From: Moniliella sp. 'wahieum'
Lineage: Eukaryota; Basidiomycota; Moniliellomycetes; Moniliellales; Moniliellaceae
Length of the DNA: 64,000 nt
NCBI GenBank assembly: GCA_003971905.1
Contig: RSEE01000099.1
Span: 62,001 to 126,000, forward strand
Reading direction: 5' to 3'
Both the position numbers and the translations under genes were made by a program. Numbering within the stretch: the first letter of the stretch is position 1; every line of letters begins with the position of its first letter. Under the pieces are notes generated by a model, which saw nothing but the letters and a program-made list of their open reading frames with translations, did no database searches and was not told the origin of the DNA. Of this stretch, positions 20,574 through 32,914 are shown piece by piece.

Positions 20574-21678
20574 CCTGAGCTGTCATGGCATGGCATAACG
20601 ACACCTTCTGGGTTGCTCCTCTTCCCCTCTACAGTCAACATTCACTCGTTGGTCCCGTGTGATCCCTCTACCCTGCTGGTTGCTGTCTTATCTTGCCAAG
20701 CGGGACGAATTGCTACAAGGATGCTGCCGTCCCTATCTGTAATGCTTTCGTACTTATGGTGTGCCCCTCCTCGCACACGTTGGGCTATGTATTATGCTGC
20801 TGCTACTCCCCTTATGCGTGCCATTAGCGGATGTCTCGTTGGTAGTGGGCCAGGCAAGGAAACTGCTCTTCGTCCCACTTCAGAAGGGGACCAGCTGTGG
20901 CTGATATTGACCATGGCTATATCGCACCCCCTCCCGCACGTGGCAGCCACGCCGGACCTATATCCATCCCTCTGCAAAAGGTGGCCTGTAGATCGATCGA
21001 TCTCACGGGCATCCATCTATACTAGTCTTCTATCGAGACGGGCCCAAATTTGGAGTACAGTGGTCAGTACCGACCCACTGAAGCGCACCGAGGAAACTGG
21101 ATCAAGTACTATTCTACCCACACCCCCCAGCGTGGGAGAGGAGGGCAACGAGGTACGCCGCATAATGCATCATGGCAACAGTGAGTAGAAAAGAGGGGAA
21201 GGGAGTCAGAGGCTCAATGGAGCTATTGGTAACATGTAACAACGCTACCCATGTGGAGACGCGAAGGATGGGATGAGATCGGTCAGAGATACATGTACCC
21301 CATCAAGCTGCAAGCTTCAAGTGGCCATGCTCCACCACACAAGTCCCGACCAAATCCAACCCATTGCAAGGCTGATCGCTGATTCACCATGTCCACATCA
21401 GCGCCGCCCAGCCGCGCTGCGCGGGCCGGGCCCCCGTCTTCTGGGCCAACGGGACGGGCCCGGGATCGACAGGGAAACCCCTCCGCGCCCTTCCTGCACC
21501 CGCGACCGCACGTGGGTCGTCCGGCCCCATGTGGCGGAATGCGCAGGAGCCCGAGGTGGAGCCTGAGGCGCCGCACCCGGAGGAGCAAACGGAGGAGAAC
21601 CGAGAACCAAAAGGAGGCGGGGAGGAACGTTTGCACCGTCTGGCCCGTCACGCCCAATGCCCAGGGTGTGTGGCAGAA
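20574..21678. other. no supported gene; possible 3' region of the chitin synthase gene
   Basis: A 191-codon plus-strand frame (20613-21188) and short frames after 21280 have no recognisable features. The Pro/Arg-rich minus-strand frame from 21398 to 21727 could be an extension of the chitin synthase tail. Confidence 0.35.
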
Positions 21679-24600
21679 CTAGGATGGGGAATGCGATGAG
21701 CTGCATCGGGGCCAAGGGCGCCGGCAACTGGAGTAGCGGAGCGCGACGGAAGGCGTGCCGTCCCTCGGTACGCCGGGTCCCGCTCGGGTCCGAGACGGAA
21801 GGGAGGACCGAGTAGGTCCGCGTTCGTCTCGTGTGGCCAGGTCGGTTGAGCGCTGGGTCGAGTGGTCAGACGAGTCGTGGGAAGGCTGCGACTGGGGAGA
21901 AGGGTAAGAAGGGTACTGGGAAAAGAGGGGCGGAGCGGGCGGAGCGGGCGGAGCGGCCTCCCAGCCGTCCGTGTCGTGCGACGAGGCGACACTGGCGCGT
22001 GCCGAATCGGGTGCCACTGGTCGACAAGGGGGGAGGGGGACGCATCGTACTGCAGGCTGCTTGGTTGGCTGGGAACAGATTGCAAGCGCAGTTGGTCGCC
22101 GCTCGCGTTCAAAGTCGGCCCAGCGTTTCATGGGATAAAACTAGGATCGAAGGATGCTGCCCTTGGTCGTCTTCGGCAGAGGGGTCGCCCTTGCCCTTGG
22201 GACCTGGTGCGCCTTGGATGAACGGGTGGCACCCAGCTAAAGTCATCAAAGTGCCAAAAGGCGTAGGTGGGCAAGACCATGTTCCAAATCGGCAAGGACA
22301 CGAGTAATCGCCATCCAGCCCACGTAAGACCACTTGCGCGACGTGACGACGATCAGTACACCTGGCAAGCCGAGATATGGCCAGCAAGACCAGGGATGAT
22401 GTGGAATGTGGTGCCTTGGCGCCATCGACACCTGCAATCACCACGACATAAAAGGTAAATACCAAGGCGGCCGGTAAGACCAAGGTGCCCACTAGTTCCA
22501 TCGCAATCATAAACCGCATACTGAGCAACACGCCACAGAGCTCGTTGACCACACCAATTCGAACAAGTTGTGCACCGTCGAGTTGATCCACCTCGTCGTT
22601 GCGACAACAACACCTTAAACGTATCTGGCACCACAGTCTTGCAGACGGCTTGCGGCACAAACATCTTGCGTTTGGGGAACGTCTTGAGCATCAGCGTCGT
22701 CAAGTACCGATCCTCCCCCAGCAACAGAAGGTTCTTTTTGTGCAGTGTATCCACCACGTTTTCCGAATAATGTTCCACAATGTCGGGGTTGGCCAGGATG
22801 GGGACCCAGTATCCGTTCGGTCCCTTGGGTGCCTTGATCCGGTACGCGCTAAAGCAGCTGGTAGACACGTTACCCCACCAAAGCACGCCTCACACGCCTT
22901 TTGCGAGTGATGAGAAATGTAGTATTCGAATACTGCAAAGAGAGAACATAGCAAGGCCAACAGAGATGAGAGACAGAGGCAAAGACAGAGGAGCCGGAGG
23001 GTCAGTGACCAATCAAAACAAAGCAAAACAAGACCAATTGAGAAGGGAAAAACGGCGTGTTGTTGTATTCTTTGAACGTACCTTGAATCATGGTGACCCA
23101 GGAATGAGATTTATTGGCGACCTTGGTCTCGCCACACAGGCCATGATCTCCACATCTTCCACCATGCAGGATACCATGCGGGAGAGGGCGTCGGGGAAGA
23201 CCTTGGTATCGGCGTCGACCATCAAGATGATTTCAAATCTGTCGGGTTGGACGCCGGTGGTACGCCAGATGGCATTGAAAAACTCGTATTCCAACCGGGT
23301 CATGCGTTCGTCAAACATGACCTTTTGCAAAAAGGCCATCAAGATCATTTGACTGTCGCGCTTGCCGCGGTTGCCCGGCTTGGCCGTGTCCATCTCGAGC
23401 GGAGAACCACACTTGGCAACGAGGATCATGGGCACGCGCTGTTGTTTGCTCCGCTCCACCGTCGCATTGTCATAGTCGTAAAAGCCACCGTACACTTTAG
23501 CCATGTTGTGACGTTTGTACCCATCCGCAATGGCTACGTACGAGTGTCCCTCCACATCTTCCGCTGGAACAATCAGGTCCTTCATCAGGCTCAAGCAAAT
23601 GTCGGGCGTGGACAAGTCGGATCCGTCGCCCTTGACAATCCCATCGGCAATGACCAGCAAGAGTTTGTGGCTGTTGGGGTAATCGGTGGTAGCCAAGGAA
23701 TCCAGCGTCGTACGCAACCCTTCAAAGGACTCGGAGTAGGCTGTGACGAGAAAATCGAGTGCGCAAGCGGGAAGCCAAACGGCCATAAAATCGGGGGACG
23801 GTTGCGGCACCACGTTGACCAGCGGGAACGGGCAGCGCGACTCGGTCGGGGCTTGGGTAGTAGTAGCCTGGCTGGTGGAGCCAGTGGACAGAGCCATCCC
23901 ATGCGCGTCCGAGAAGGAGGAGTGGCTGGATCCCCAGAGGCCAGGGGAGGTGGCGTTGGGGGTGGCGGAAAGGTCCTTGGACATGCTCATCAGTTTCTCA
24001 GACGCAAGGCGAGCTTGCACACTCGCCTTGTTGGCGTTGGCATGACTAAGCGGGACGAAGAAGGCAGGATGGTCCGGGGCTTTTGAATGCTCTTTTTGGC
24101 GTTGGGACGGTAGCGGCTGGGGCGGGACGGTAAATGTCGGAAGACCAAGCCTCAATTCTTGCCTGCGCTTTTTGCGTTGTTCGGCCGTCTGGTTCTTGCC
24201 GTACGCGCCAGTCGCCACGACAGGCACCAACCAAAGATGACGGCCATGAAAAACCGGATGAGGACAACGCCGGATAAAGACGAGGGACAAGTAGAGTTCG
24301 ACACTGGACGCCACACAGCCAATCGTTTGCGAATCAATTGCCCAACGCCCACGATCTGTTCGAGGCAGTCAAACTCCTTGGCCACGCCAACTTGACCGCG
24401 ACGACGAAAGGTCCTTTCCAGCCCAGGTACTGTTCCGAGGACTGAGCTGATTGAAGAGGGGCGGATAGTTGAGCGTCGCCTTCCAGCATCAAAAGACGGT
24501 CGAGATCCAAGACGGTATCCTTGTAGACGGCCAAGTTGCGTGGGGCGAATACACGTCTTCCCACAGTAATAGACGTTGCCTTGGTTCTTGAACCCAGTGC

Positions 24601-26105
24601 TGTCCTTGACTGCTTTCTGGTTGCGTGAAGCGAGCTTGTGGGTCATGTCGGTCCGGATCGAAGCCGAGTGGCACATGTCTGTCGGACTTTGGCCGCCATA
24701 CCAGGGGCGACGAATTCTGAGGAATAATGCTGCAGGGAAAGTAGTTGGCTGGGCCTCCCAGCGGGGACGTTCCCCCGGGTGGGTTCCCCGACTTGGAGGT
24801 GATGAGTCCAGTACATTTTCCATCGACTTTTTGGAAGAGAACGAGATATCCTTGCCGCCCGTCAACCACGGATCCGAGTAGGCTGGGTTGGTATGGTTGT
24901 ACAGTGTGTTGGCACCAAACGGACCGACTTGAGGATGAAAAAATTGTTCATATCCACCTCAATGCCGTACAGGATGCTGGATCCCGTGTCGACCGAGCCG
25001 GCCTTGTACCGGTTGGCCGGCTTACCACACACGGTTTGGGTAAAGCCAAAGGTGAGGAAGCCGACAAAGGCCATCGCCACCAATACCACGCCCAACAGAC
25101 CAATCTTTTCTCGCCACGCGCGCTGCTGATCGGGCGTCTTGATCCCGCACATGCTCATCAAGGAGCTCGGGATAAAGCAGGTGAGGACAAACGAGTAAAT
25201 CATAAACGGACCTACCGGTCCAGGAGCCAGGCGACTGGGTTTGAACTCGCCCAAGTCACGCGGTACCTCGGTACTCTTATCCTTATCGCGCCTCCCCCGT
25301 CGGGCTGGTGACGACGAATGGAGACGCCGCGCTTGAGCACATTGATTGCCGTTTCGAGCTGGTCATCATCCCTTCCCAGAATGGATTTGCCACGACGGAT
25401 ATTGGCCGCCCGCCCGCTGGCCCCGATGCCGGCCCGCGACCCAACCCACCCGGCGGGATGTTGGACACAGGCTGGCCGCCACCGGGACGGAGACCCAAGC
25501 CACTGAGTCCACCGCCGGGGCCGGCCTGGTTGCCCAGCTGGCTGCCGAGAGGCAAGGCACCGTTGTAGGGCATGTGGCCAGTGTTGGATGGCAGGTAGCC
25601 CGGGCCCGGGGTGGAGGAGGAGGCCGCCTGCAGCTGGGCCGCATGGTTGCGGTAGTACCATTGGCGGTGGCTTGGGTCCATCCTCTCCCGGTCAGGGCGG
25701 ACAAGGGAACGCTTGCGTTTGAACTCGGGGTTGGGGCGTGCGGTAGAAGAGGGAAGGAGAGGGGGGCTGCTCGGGGTCGTAGCTCAAGGCGTCGATGGAG
25801 GGTGGCAGGCCGGGCAAGCCGGCAGCGGCGTCGGATGTGCTACTGTGGTGTTTACGAGGATGGGCATGGTGGAGTAGGGGTTGGGGAAAGAGGGGCTGCT
25901 GTCGGACGTGACGGAGCCAATTTGGTGGTGCTCTGGTCAGGGCGAGGGGCGGTGGTGTGGGATGGGGCGGCGAGGCGAGCGCGGGCAGGCGGGCTAAGGG
26001 AGGTGAAGGACGGTGGGGCGAGGGAGAGGAGGAGGAGGAGTGGCGGGCAGGCGGCGGGGGGTGCCTACGCTCGTGGCCGTCGGGCAGGGGCAGTCGGGCA
26101 GACAT
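21679..26105 (-). CDS. chitin synthase, Chs3-like (class IV type), frameshifted
   Basis: It polymerises UDP-GlcNAc into cell-wall chitin at the plasma membrane. The chosen start [14 protein letters not shown] at 26105 opens a disordered region. [19 protein letters not shown] (near 25690) and the TM segment [20 protein letters not shown] after [12 protein letters not shown] (near 25120) are typical of the Chs3 group. The catalytic core lies near 23100-23760: [29 protein letters not shown] and [24 protein letters not shown] follows near 22690, and QRRRW is readable near 22590 only if one base is restored. Terminal TMs precede the [22 protein letters not shown] and [12 protein letters not shown] motifs (near 22115). 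An intron probably separates the DxD region from [15 protein letters not shown]. The 3' end is uncertain. Confidence 0.88.
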
Positions 26106-27929
26106 GTGTGTGTGTACAGAGAGAGAAGGAGTTAGGGGCGGTGGAGGGAGGAGGGAGGGAGAGGGCATTCGCCTCGCTTGCCGCTTGGGGCTTTCCTTGG
26201 GGCTGCTTTGGTTTGCTTCCCATTGGGCTGCGATGCGTTGGGTCGCTTGTCCGTAGCTCTCCATCCCCGGTGAAGCTTGAAGGATGAATCATTAATCATC
26301 GCCATCGGCTGTACCGGCGGTCGGCCGCCGCGAGCGAGGCGAGGAGCGAGCAGCAACCAAACTTAGAGTGCGTTGCGGAGACTGCCCTGGTGCGGGTGGG
26401 GCGCCCAGGCGCAGGGCAGTGCTGCGCAGCGCCACCGCGCTGGGACGCGGCACGGGGGACACACGCTCGCAGGCGTCGGCAGACAGGCGCCGTGGCCTCC
26501 GCCGCGGATGGCAGCGATCGCCTCCTCGTCTGGCCACTCCGCTCCTGCCTCCCCGGCCCTCGCCGGCTGCCTCGATGGTCGTCCGTCGCTCGAACCCCGT
26601 CACGCGTCAGACCCCAGGCCTTGACGTTTACCGTTTGCCCCCAGCACCAACCCTCCCTCTTCATGTCGCTCAACTTGAGCACTGCCCCTCTCGCTCCCAA
26701 GCATTCGTCCTGTACGGTGATCATATGCTTCTGCGGTATATATGGCCACTTGATCTGCACCCGCGCCACGCCACACGCTCTCCGCTCGACAATGCTCGTC
26801 GATCGTCATTAATCATCGCCTCAATCGCTCATCAGCATCATCGACGTCATCTCTCGCCACATGCTTCCAGACACGGAGCTGCGACGCCTAGATGTTGCGC
26901 ATGCTATATCCGGAGACGAGAGAGACGCGGTGTGAGAGAATGGGTGTGTGGGTATATTGGTCATCTTGGTCGTGCTGTTGCCGGGGTAGAGAGCGGGTTG
27001 CACAGGGGATGCAGCACATGTGGGAGGGACGGAAAGCGGAGCGGAGTGCTGAGCCAAGGAGCACGTATTCACGTTCACGTTTCGCTCGTTACTTATTGCT
27101 GGTGGGCGCAAGGCTGGATCCGATGGTGGATTAGCTCTCGTCTTTTGTTTTTTGACTCAGACTGCCATCGACGGGGAAGGAGCTGGGCGGACGGAGGGCG
27201 AGTGCGGAGGTAAGCGTGCGCACGCCAGCACAGCCTGAGCGCGGAGGCTGAGTGGGCCAGGCTGGAGCGAGCAGGACGCGGTCGGAGGACTGAGTGTGCT
27301 GATACTCAAGTGCGAACTTAGTTGATACTCAGGGGCGCCCAGACCAGAGCGGGGTTAAGGTTAGGCGCCATACGCAGGCGGCTGCCGGCGGGGAACACAC
27401 ATCACACCGCTGACATCACCAGCGCCTGCGCCACACTGCGCCGAGCCCGCCTGTCACACACAGGGGCTTGCGGGGGGGTGGCCCATGTCACGTGTGCCTG
27501 GCAGGCGGATCGGAGGACACCAGCATCACCCAGAAAGCACATCAGCGCAGACCCCGCACGTGAATCAGCGTCAATGCGGGGGCTACACAGTATGCGTCGC
27601 CACACCTGCTATATACATACACACTGCTATATACACCCCTCCGCCTGCGCCTCCACCCCCCCTCTGCCCCCCGCCCGTCCCCGCCATGCTCTCGTCCCTC
27701 GCCCACGCCTCCGCCGCCTCCTCGCCCCCCTCGCCCCCTCGCCCCCCTCCTCCCTTCTCGCCCTCGCCCCCCCCCCCCGCAGCCCCACCCCCGCCCCAGA
27801 GGAGCCCCCCCCCGCCCTCTCCCGCCCGCCCCCCTCAGCCCCCCTGTGCGTTGCCAGCGCCGACACCACCGCCTCTCTCGCCCCTTCACCCATGGGCCCA
27901 GTGCGTTTTCCCCCTCCCTCTCGGAACGC
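26106..27929. other. intergenic between divergent chitin synthase and lipase genes
   Basis: About 1.8 kb with no recognisable coding frame. It contains a GATACTCA word twice near 27300-27330 and C-rich tracts near 27655-27850 that give long spurious polyproline frames. A TATA-like TATATACA cluster at 27610-27636 may belong to the lipase promoter. Confidence 0.45.
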
Positions 27930-30900
27930 ATGGCAGAAACTGACGCTGCCCGCGTTGTGTCCTCGCCCATCCATCACCCCACAGCCTTGCTCCCCGAACG
28001 CATTGCCTCGACCATCACCACGGCCTCGGTCATGGCGCGTCTGTCGCTCAGCACATCGGCCTTTTGCATGGACACCGTGCTGGATGCGTGCCGCTTTAGT
28101 ACCTCGGCCACGCTGGGGTTACGCGCCGTGCGCTCGTCTCCGTTTGGCCCAAGCCCATCGTGTCCATTGCTTACCACTGCTCCCCCTCTGTACCCGAACC
28201 CCGACCCAGAAACTGAGCCCGGTCGGAGGAAGCGTCGGCTGCCCTCCCTTTGCTCGAGCCTTCGCGCGCCTGGCTCAGCCTGCACAGTCTGTCGGAACGA
28301 ATCCAAGAAGAAGGTTGGCGCGGGCGCGTTGGGCCACATGGTGACGCTCCAGGGCCCATTGAACGTGTTGGATCGGTACAGTGCGCTGTGGACGTTTGTC
28401 ATCACCACTCGGTCACGGCGAGTGAGCTGCTGCTGCTGTCTGCATCAACCTGCTCGAATCGTCCATCCGGGTCGGCTTGGGCACGGCCGACCTGACGATC
28501 CGTATGGTCGATGGCTTGTTTGGCCTGAACGAGACGTCGCGTGCGCTGAATCGGACGAGGGAGATTGTCTGGGACGAATCGTGTACGTTGTTCGCCTTGC
28601 CCGCCCTGCTTCCCTGGGGGCAAAAGAAAAACAATACGGATCAGGATCCCGATCCCGAAACCCACCGGCCCGACCACAAAGCATCCGTCACGCCACGCTC
28701 AAAGCTGTTCGAGCGTGATCCGCGCCTACTTGGCCTTTGCCCTGCTGCAACAAGTTACCGCCAAACGCACGGCGAGCGAACTGCCGTTGCACGTCATGTA
28801 CGACTGCACCGTCCTCACCACTCCAGCAGAGGAAAATTGGCGCCGCATGGTGGTTGCCAAGCATGAGCATGCTCACCACAATCCCACCCACAAGCAACAG
28901 ACCACCATCCAGCCGTCCGACCCGCACCACCGTCCCCTTCCCTCACCTTCGTGGTCCAAAAAGGGCAAAAAGAAGTTGACTCGCGCCTGCAGCACGTCGG
29001 AGCTCACCGTGCGTCCGTCTGTCCCCATGAACAAGTCCGCCCTCTCCTGCGCCGTCGGTCCCTCGCAACGCTTCCCCCCCGCCCTCGCCCTCGCCCTCGA
29101 CCCCGCTCTCGCTCATCTCTTCAGGAGTATGGTGTGGTGGAGGAGACAACAAGAGGTGCGCCGCCGTCCCTCTTCCTGCCATCAGCTCTGTCATCTACCG
29201 CTACTGCTACCGCCACGACTACCACCACGACCACTACCACCACTACCACCACTACCACGACCACCACGCTGACAACCACCAGGAGTAATACGGGTCCTGT
29301 GCCGCCGTGTCCTTGATTCACCCGTACCGACGACCTTCTTCTTCTTCTTCGTCTTGTTCCCGTGTCCAACGGCGAGGGAACCCTTCGCTCCCACCCGCGT
29401 TGCAGGACTACTTGACTGGGACGAAGCGGCTTCGGGGTCGGGTTTGGGTTCGGATTCGGATTCGGGTTCGTGTGCGGTATCGGACAATGAGGAGGAAGCG
29501 AGTGTCGTCCTGCCGGTTCGGTTGTCCCGTTCGATCAGCTCGGGGACCGGGTCGATGCTGAGCTCCATCCTGGCTGTTGAAGACGGGGTGCCAGAGGCCG
29601 TGCCTTGCTCCTCGCTCCAACGGACGAAACAGGTCGTCCCTCGGTCGATCCCTGTAGCTCCGATCAAAGGGGGGAAGAGAGGGAGGAAGAGGAGGATGGG
29701 GAAGAGGAAAGGGGGGGATGCACCAGCTCAACGTTTCTATTCCCATGGCCTCGGTCGAAAGTACAACCGGTCCGTTGCACCTGTACCGCACCGTACGAAA
29801 GACGAGCACTACCCAGCAGCACCACACGGTGCAGCAGGTAGAAGTGTGCAATTCGAACGGAGAGCGTTTTGTGGTGAACCGGACCGTGATGGCCAGTGAC
29901 GGTCTTCCCGCTACAGCTGTACCTGCCTCTGTACCTGCACTTGAGCTTGAGCTTGCACACGAACCTGTCCCGCCTTTGGTTTCTACCGCCCCCGATCCAG
30001 TCCAAGCCCTTCTTCCTCAGGCCCGTCCCATGCCGCCGATTCTAACCCTGCATCCGCTGCATTGCGCGCCCTGGCTCTCGGGCCTGGTGAGCGCTGCGCC
30101 CTCGACCGAGGAGGAGGAGACGGCGTGGGTGTCGGACTTGCCCTCTGCACCGTCGGATTCGACAGTGCGTATGGACGAGGAGAGGGACCAAGTGCCGTTG
30201 CCGGTGCCGGCTCTTGCCGACGACCAGTACCGCTCTGACCGCACCAACGAGGACGCATCCGATGGGCACGCCGATGATGCCATGTGGCAAGGGGCTGCTC
30301 GTCGCGTCTTTCCCGCCTTGCACTTTGTCGACAACCTGTCGCTGTTTGTGCGGCACGCATCGGCCGCGTACGGGCAGCATTTTATGCGCCTGTTCAACAT
30401 TGGGCAGGGGCAGTACATGTTTGGGGACACGAGAGAAGCGCATTCGAACGTGTGTCGTACGCGCACCACGTTGGGATCCCACTGGACAACATATTGCTTT
30501 CCACCTACACCGAGTCGGACTCGCCGCAGATCCACACCGAGCTCATGGACCCGATCGTCAACTTTATCTCGGTCGACGACCGGGCCAAGTGCGTGGTGCT
30601 GTCCTGCCGCGGCACGCTGGGCTTGAGCGATGTGCTGACGGACAGCGTGTGCGATTACGAGACGATCCAAGTGCCCGGCGGCGGGGAGGCCGGGGCGTAC
30701 TATGCCGTGCACGCAGGCATGCTGGCCTCGGCCATGCGCCTCAAGCCGCCCGGGACAATGGTGCATACCACCTTACGACGCGCGCTCATGCAACGGCCTG
30801 GCTACGGCCTGGTCTTGACCGGCCACAGTCTCGGCGGCGGGGTAGCCGCGCTGTTAGGACTCATGTGGAGCATCCCTACCGCCCACCAAGAAGCCGCTGA

Positions 30901-32311
30901 TGGAGACGAAGAGGAGCGCAACGCGCCGCACCCACACCCACACCAACAAACGCGTGACGTACGGGGGGTACGAGTTTGTCACGTCCAAAGCGTCGGGGCT
31001 GCCGATCGGGCGGCCGGTGCACGTGTACGGCTACGGCCCGCCAGCCATGGTCTCGCTCGCGTTATCGCGCCACATGCGCGGGCTCGTCACCTCGCTCGCG
31101 CACCGGCACGACCTCGTCCCGAGCCTGAGCTTGGGCTTTGCCCATGACCTGCATACCATCGCGGACGAGATGATGAGCTGCGACAGCTCAGCCCACTTGG
31201 TCCGCGACGTCTTCTCGGCCATCTTGGGCTTGTATCGGAACCGCAAACTGGTCGCTGCCGCGCGTCAGGCCACCAGTCCCCCTGATGGACCTGATGGACC
31301 TCAGGTGCCCGCACCAGCACCCACCACTCCCTCTCTCCCCCCTTCCCCCTTTGCTGGCTCCACAACGTCCGCTCCAGCGCACCACGCTGTACCTGTCCCC
31401 CCGCCTCGGCCGGCCAGACTGGCGTTGCCAACGACGCCCGCGCGCACGGTCCACTTACGCTGCACCGTACCGAGAATCATGGGCCTGCAGGTCCCCGAGT
31501 ACGAAGCATGCGTTCGAACGCCAGCAAGGGATGGTCCCCAGGCGGGGGGACGGGCCCAAGGTGGTGGCTGGGGGCGCGGCGGAGTCAGAGTCGGCATCGA
31601 CTTCAGCTTCGGCTTCGGCATCAGCTTCGGCTGGATCAGTGTACCATCTGTTGCAGCAAGAGTCCGACACGCGCGAATGGCTCTGGGCGCGAATGCAGCA
31701 AGTGCGGTCGTTGATGCGGGCCGAAAAGCTGTATCCGCCCGGGACGTGTATTTGATTGAGGCCAGGACGGTGTATGTGACGCCAGGCCGGTTTTTTTCTT
31801 CCGGGGACGACGAAGAGCAAGACGAGCAGGAAGAGCAAGAGTGGGAGCAAGAGTGGGAGCAAGAGCAAGGTCCAGCCGTAGGGGCAGCATCAGCCGATGG
31901 GCCGACTCAGCCACGGGCGCCACGCGCCGAGCCCCAACGCACACGAACCAAGGCAACGTACGAGGCCGAACGCGTGGTGCTCCGGTACGTAGAAGATGTG
32001 GAGAAACGGTTTGGGGAACCGCTTCTTTCGCGTACCATGTTTACCGACCATACCCCTCGCAACTGTACGTCCTCCCCCCCTTCTCCTCATTGTTTTACCT
32101 ATTCCTTTTTGTTTTTTCTTTCCCTCCTTCTTATCTACTTGTTTCTACGTGACCCCCACGTAGGTCGAAGATTCGACAGGATACGAATACTGACCCTGCG
32201 TGATTCATCCCCCTCCCGTCTGCCTCTACCTACCCCCTGGCTACAGACGAACACTGCGTTACGCTTTTGCACGAAGGTCTATTTGGCCCCCACCCCCTCG
32301 ACAGGCAGTGA
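27930..32311 (+). CDS. class 3 lipase, sn-1 diacylglycerol lipase-like, frameshifted
   Basis: It likely hydrolyses diacylglycerol at a membrane. The start at MAETDAARVVSSP (27930) is followed by MARLSLSTSAF, LNVLDRYSALWTF and LLQQVTAKRTASELPLHVMY (near 28745). A long low-complexity Ser/Thr/Pro region follows (29050-29900). The lipase domain reads NLSLFVRHASAAYGQHFMRL, HHVGIPLDNILLSTYTESD, CVVLSCRGTLGLSDVLTD and the nucleophile elbow GHSLGGG (Ser codon 30827-30829). YGYGPPAMVSLALSRHMRGL and HRHDLVPSLSLGFAHDL follow, where the catalytic Asp and later His would sit. The tail EKRFGEPLLSRTMFTDHTPRNY ends with LFGPHPLDRQ at TGA 32309-32311 after an intron. An acidic Glu/Gln repeat lies near 31810-31870. 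Several one-base shifts occur. Confidence 0.8.
32065..32246 (+). other. last intron of the lipase gene
   Basis: GTACGT donor and CTACAG acceptor. Splicing joins TPRN to YEHCVTLLHEG in frame, giving a conserved-looking C-terminus. Confidence 0.65.
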
Positions 32312-32555
32312 CGGAGGGTAACCGGCGACCGGTAAGGCCGGTAACCCGCCTTGCTTTCTTGTCTGCTTGCCTTGTTCCTTGTATTCTTGGGCTTTTTTCC
32401 TCCCGCTCGCACGCATGACTCGCTCCCCATACATGGAGTCCAGCTTACCCCCTCCTTCTCTCGTCGTTTTTTATATACCTCTCTTCTCCTGCCTTTTCTA
32501 CCCGCCCCCCCTCTTTGTTTTCTCCCTCCACCCTCTCTTGCCTGTGCACGCTAGA

Positions 32556-32667
32556 TACCATACATACCATACCATACCATACATACCATACCATACCATA
32601 CCATACCATACCATACCATACATACCATACCATACCATACCATACCATACCATACCATACCATACCA
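32556..32667. repeat. (CATAC)n microsatellite, about 112 bp
   Basis: Nearly pure 5-bp repeat with two ACATACC register slips. It lies between the end of the lipase gene and the MTC1-like promoter. Confidence 0.95.
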
Positions 32668-32733
32668 GCTGGTCCTGAGACGGACTGCCTTTGGAGTTGC
32701 AACCGACCAGGCTTTAAAAGAAGGGGGCACGGG

Positions 32734-32743
32734 GTCACGTGAC
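32734..32743. promoter_or_regulatory. GTCACGTGAC palindrome upstream of the MTC1-like gene
   Basis: A perfect 10-bp palindrome with the CACGTG core used by Cbf1/bHLH factors in fungi. It sits 181 bp before the chosen start codon. A TTTAAAAG TATA-like box lies at 32712-32719. Confidence 0.4.
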
Positions 32744-32914
32744 GCGCGCGTGCGCTCGGGCCGCGGCCCGCCATGCCATCCACCCACACAGCCCCCGTGG
32801 GGGGGTGGCGCGGCGGCCCACGTGGCGACCCAGCTGGCCAAGCCAGGCACCGCAGGCCCTCCACTCGCCTCGGCGCGCCCCGTCGCCACCGCCCTCCACC
32901 GGCTCTCCCGCTCC

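Noticed and set aside
20613-21188. 191-codon plus-strand frame
   Set aside because: No domain, no helix pattern and no family resemblance. Likely chance.
27602-27970. Gly/Arg- and Pro-rich frames on both strands
   Set aside because: C-rich low complexity before the lipase start. No conserved residues.
32515-32742. Frame encoding repeated IPYHT
   Set aside because: Translation of the (CATAC)n microsatellite, not a gene.
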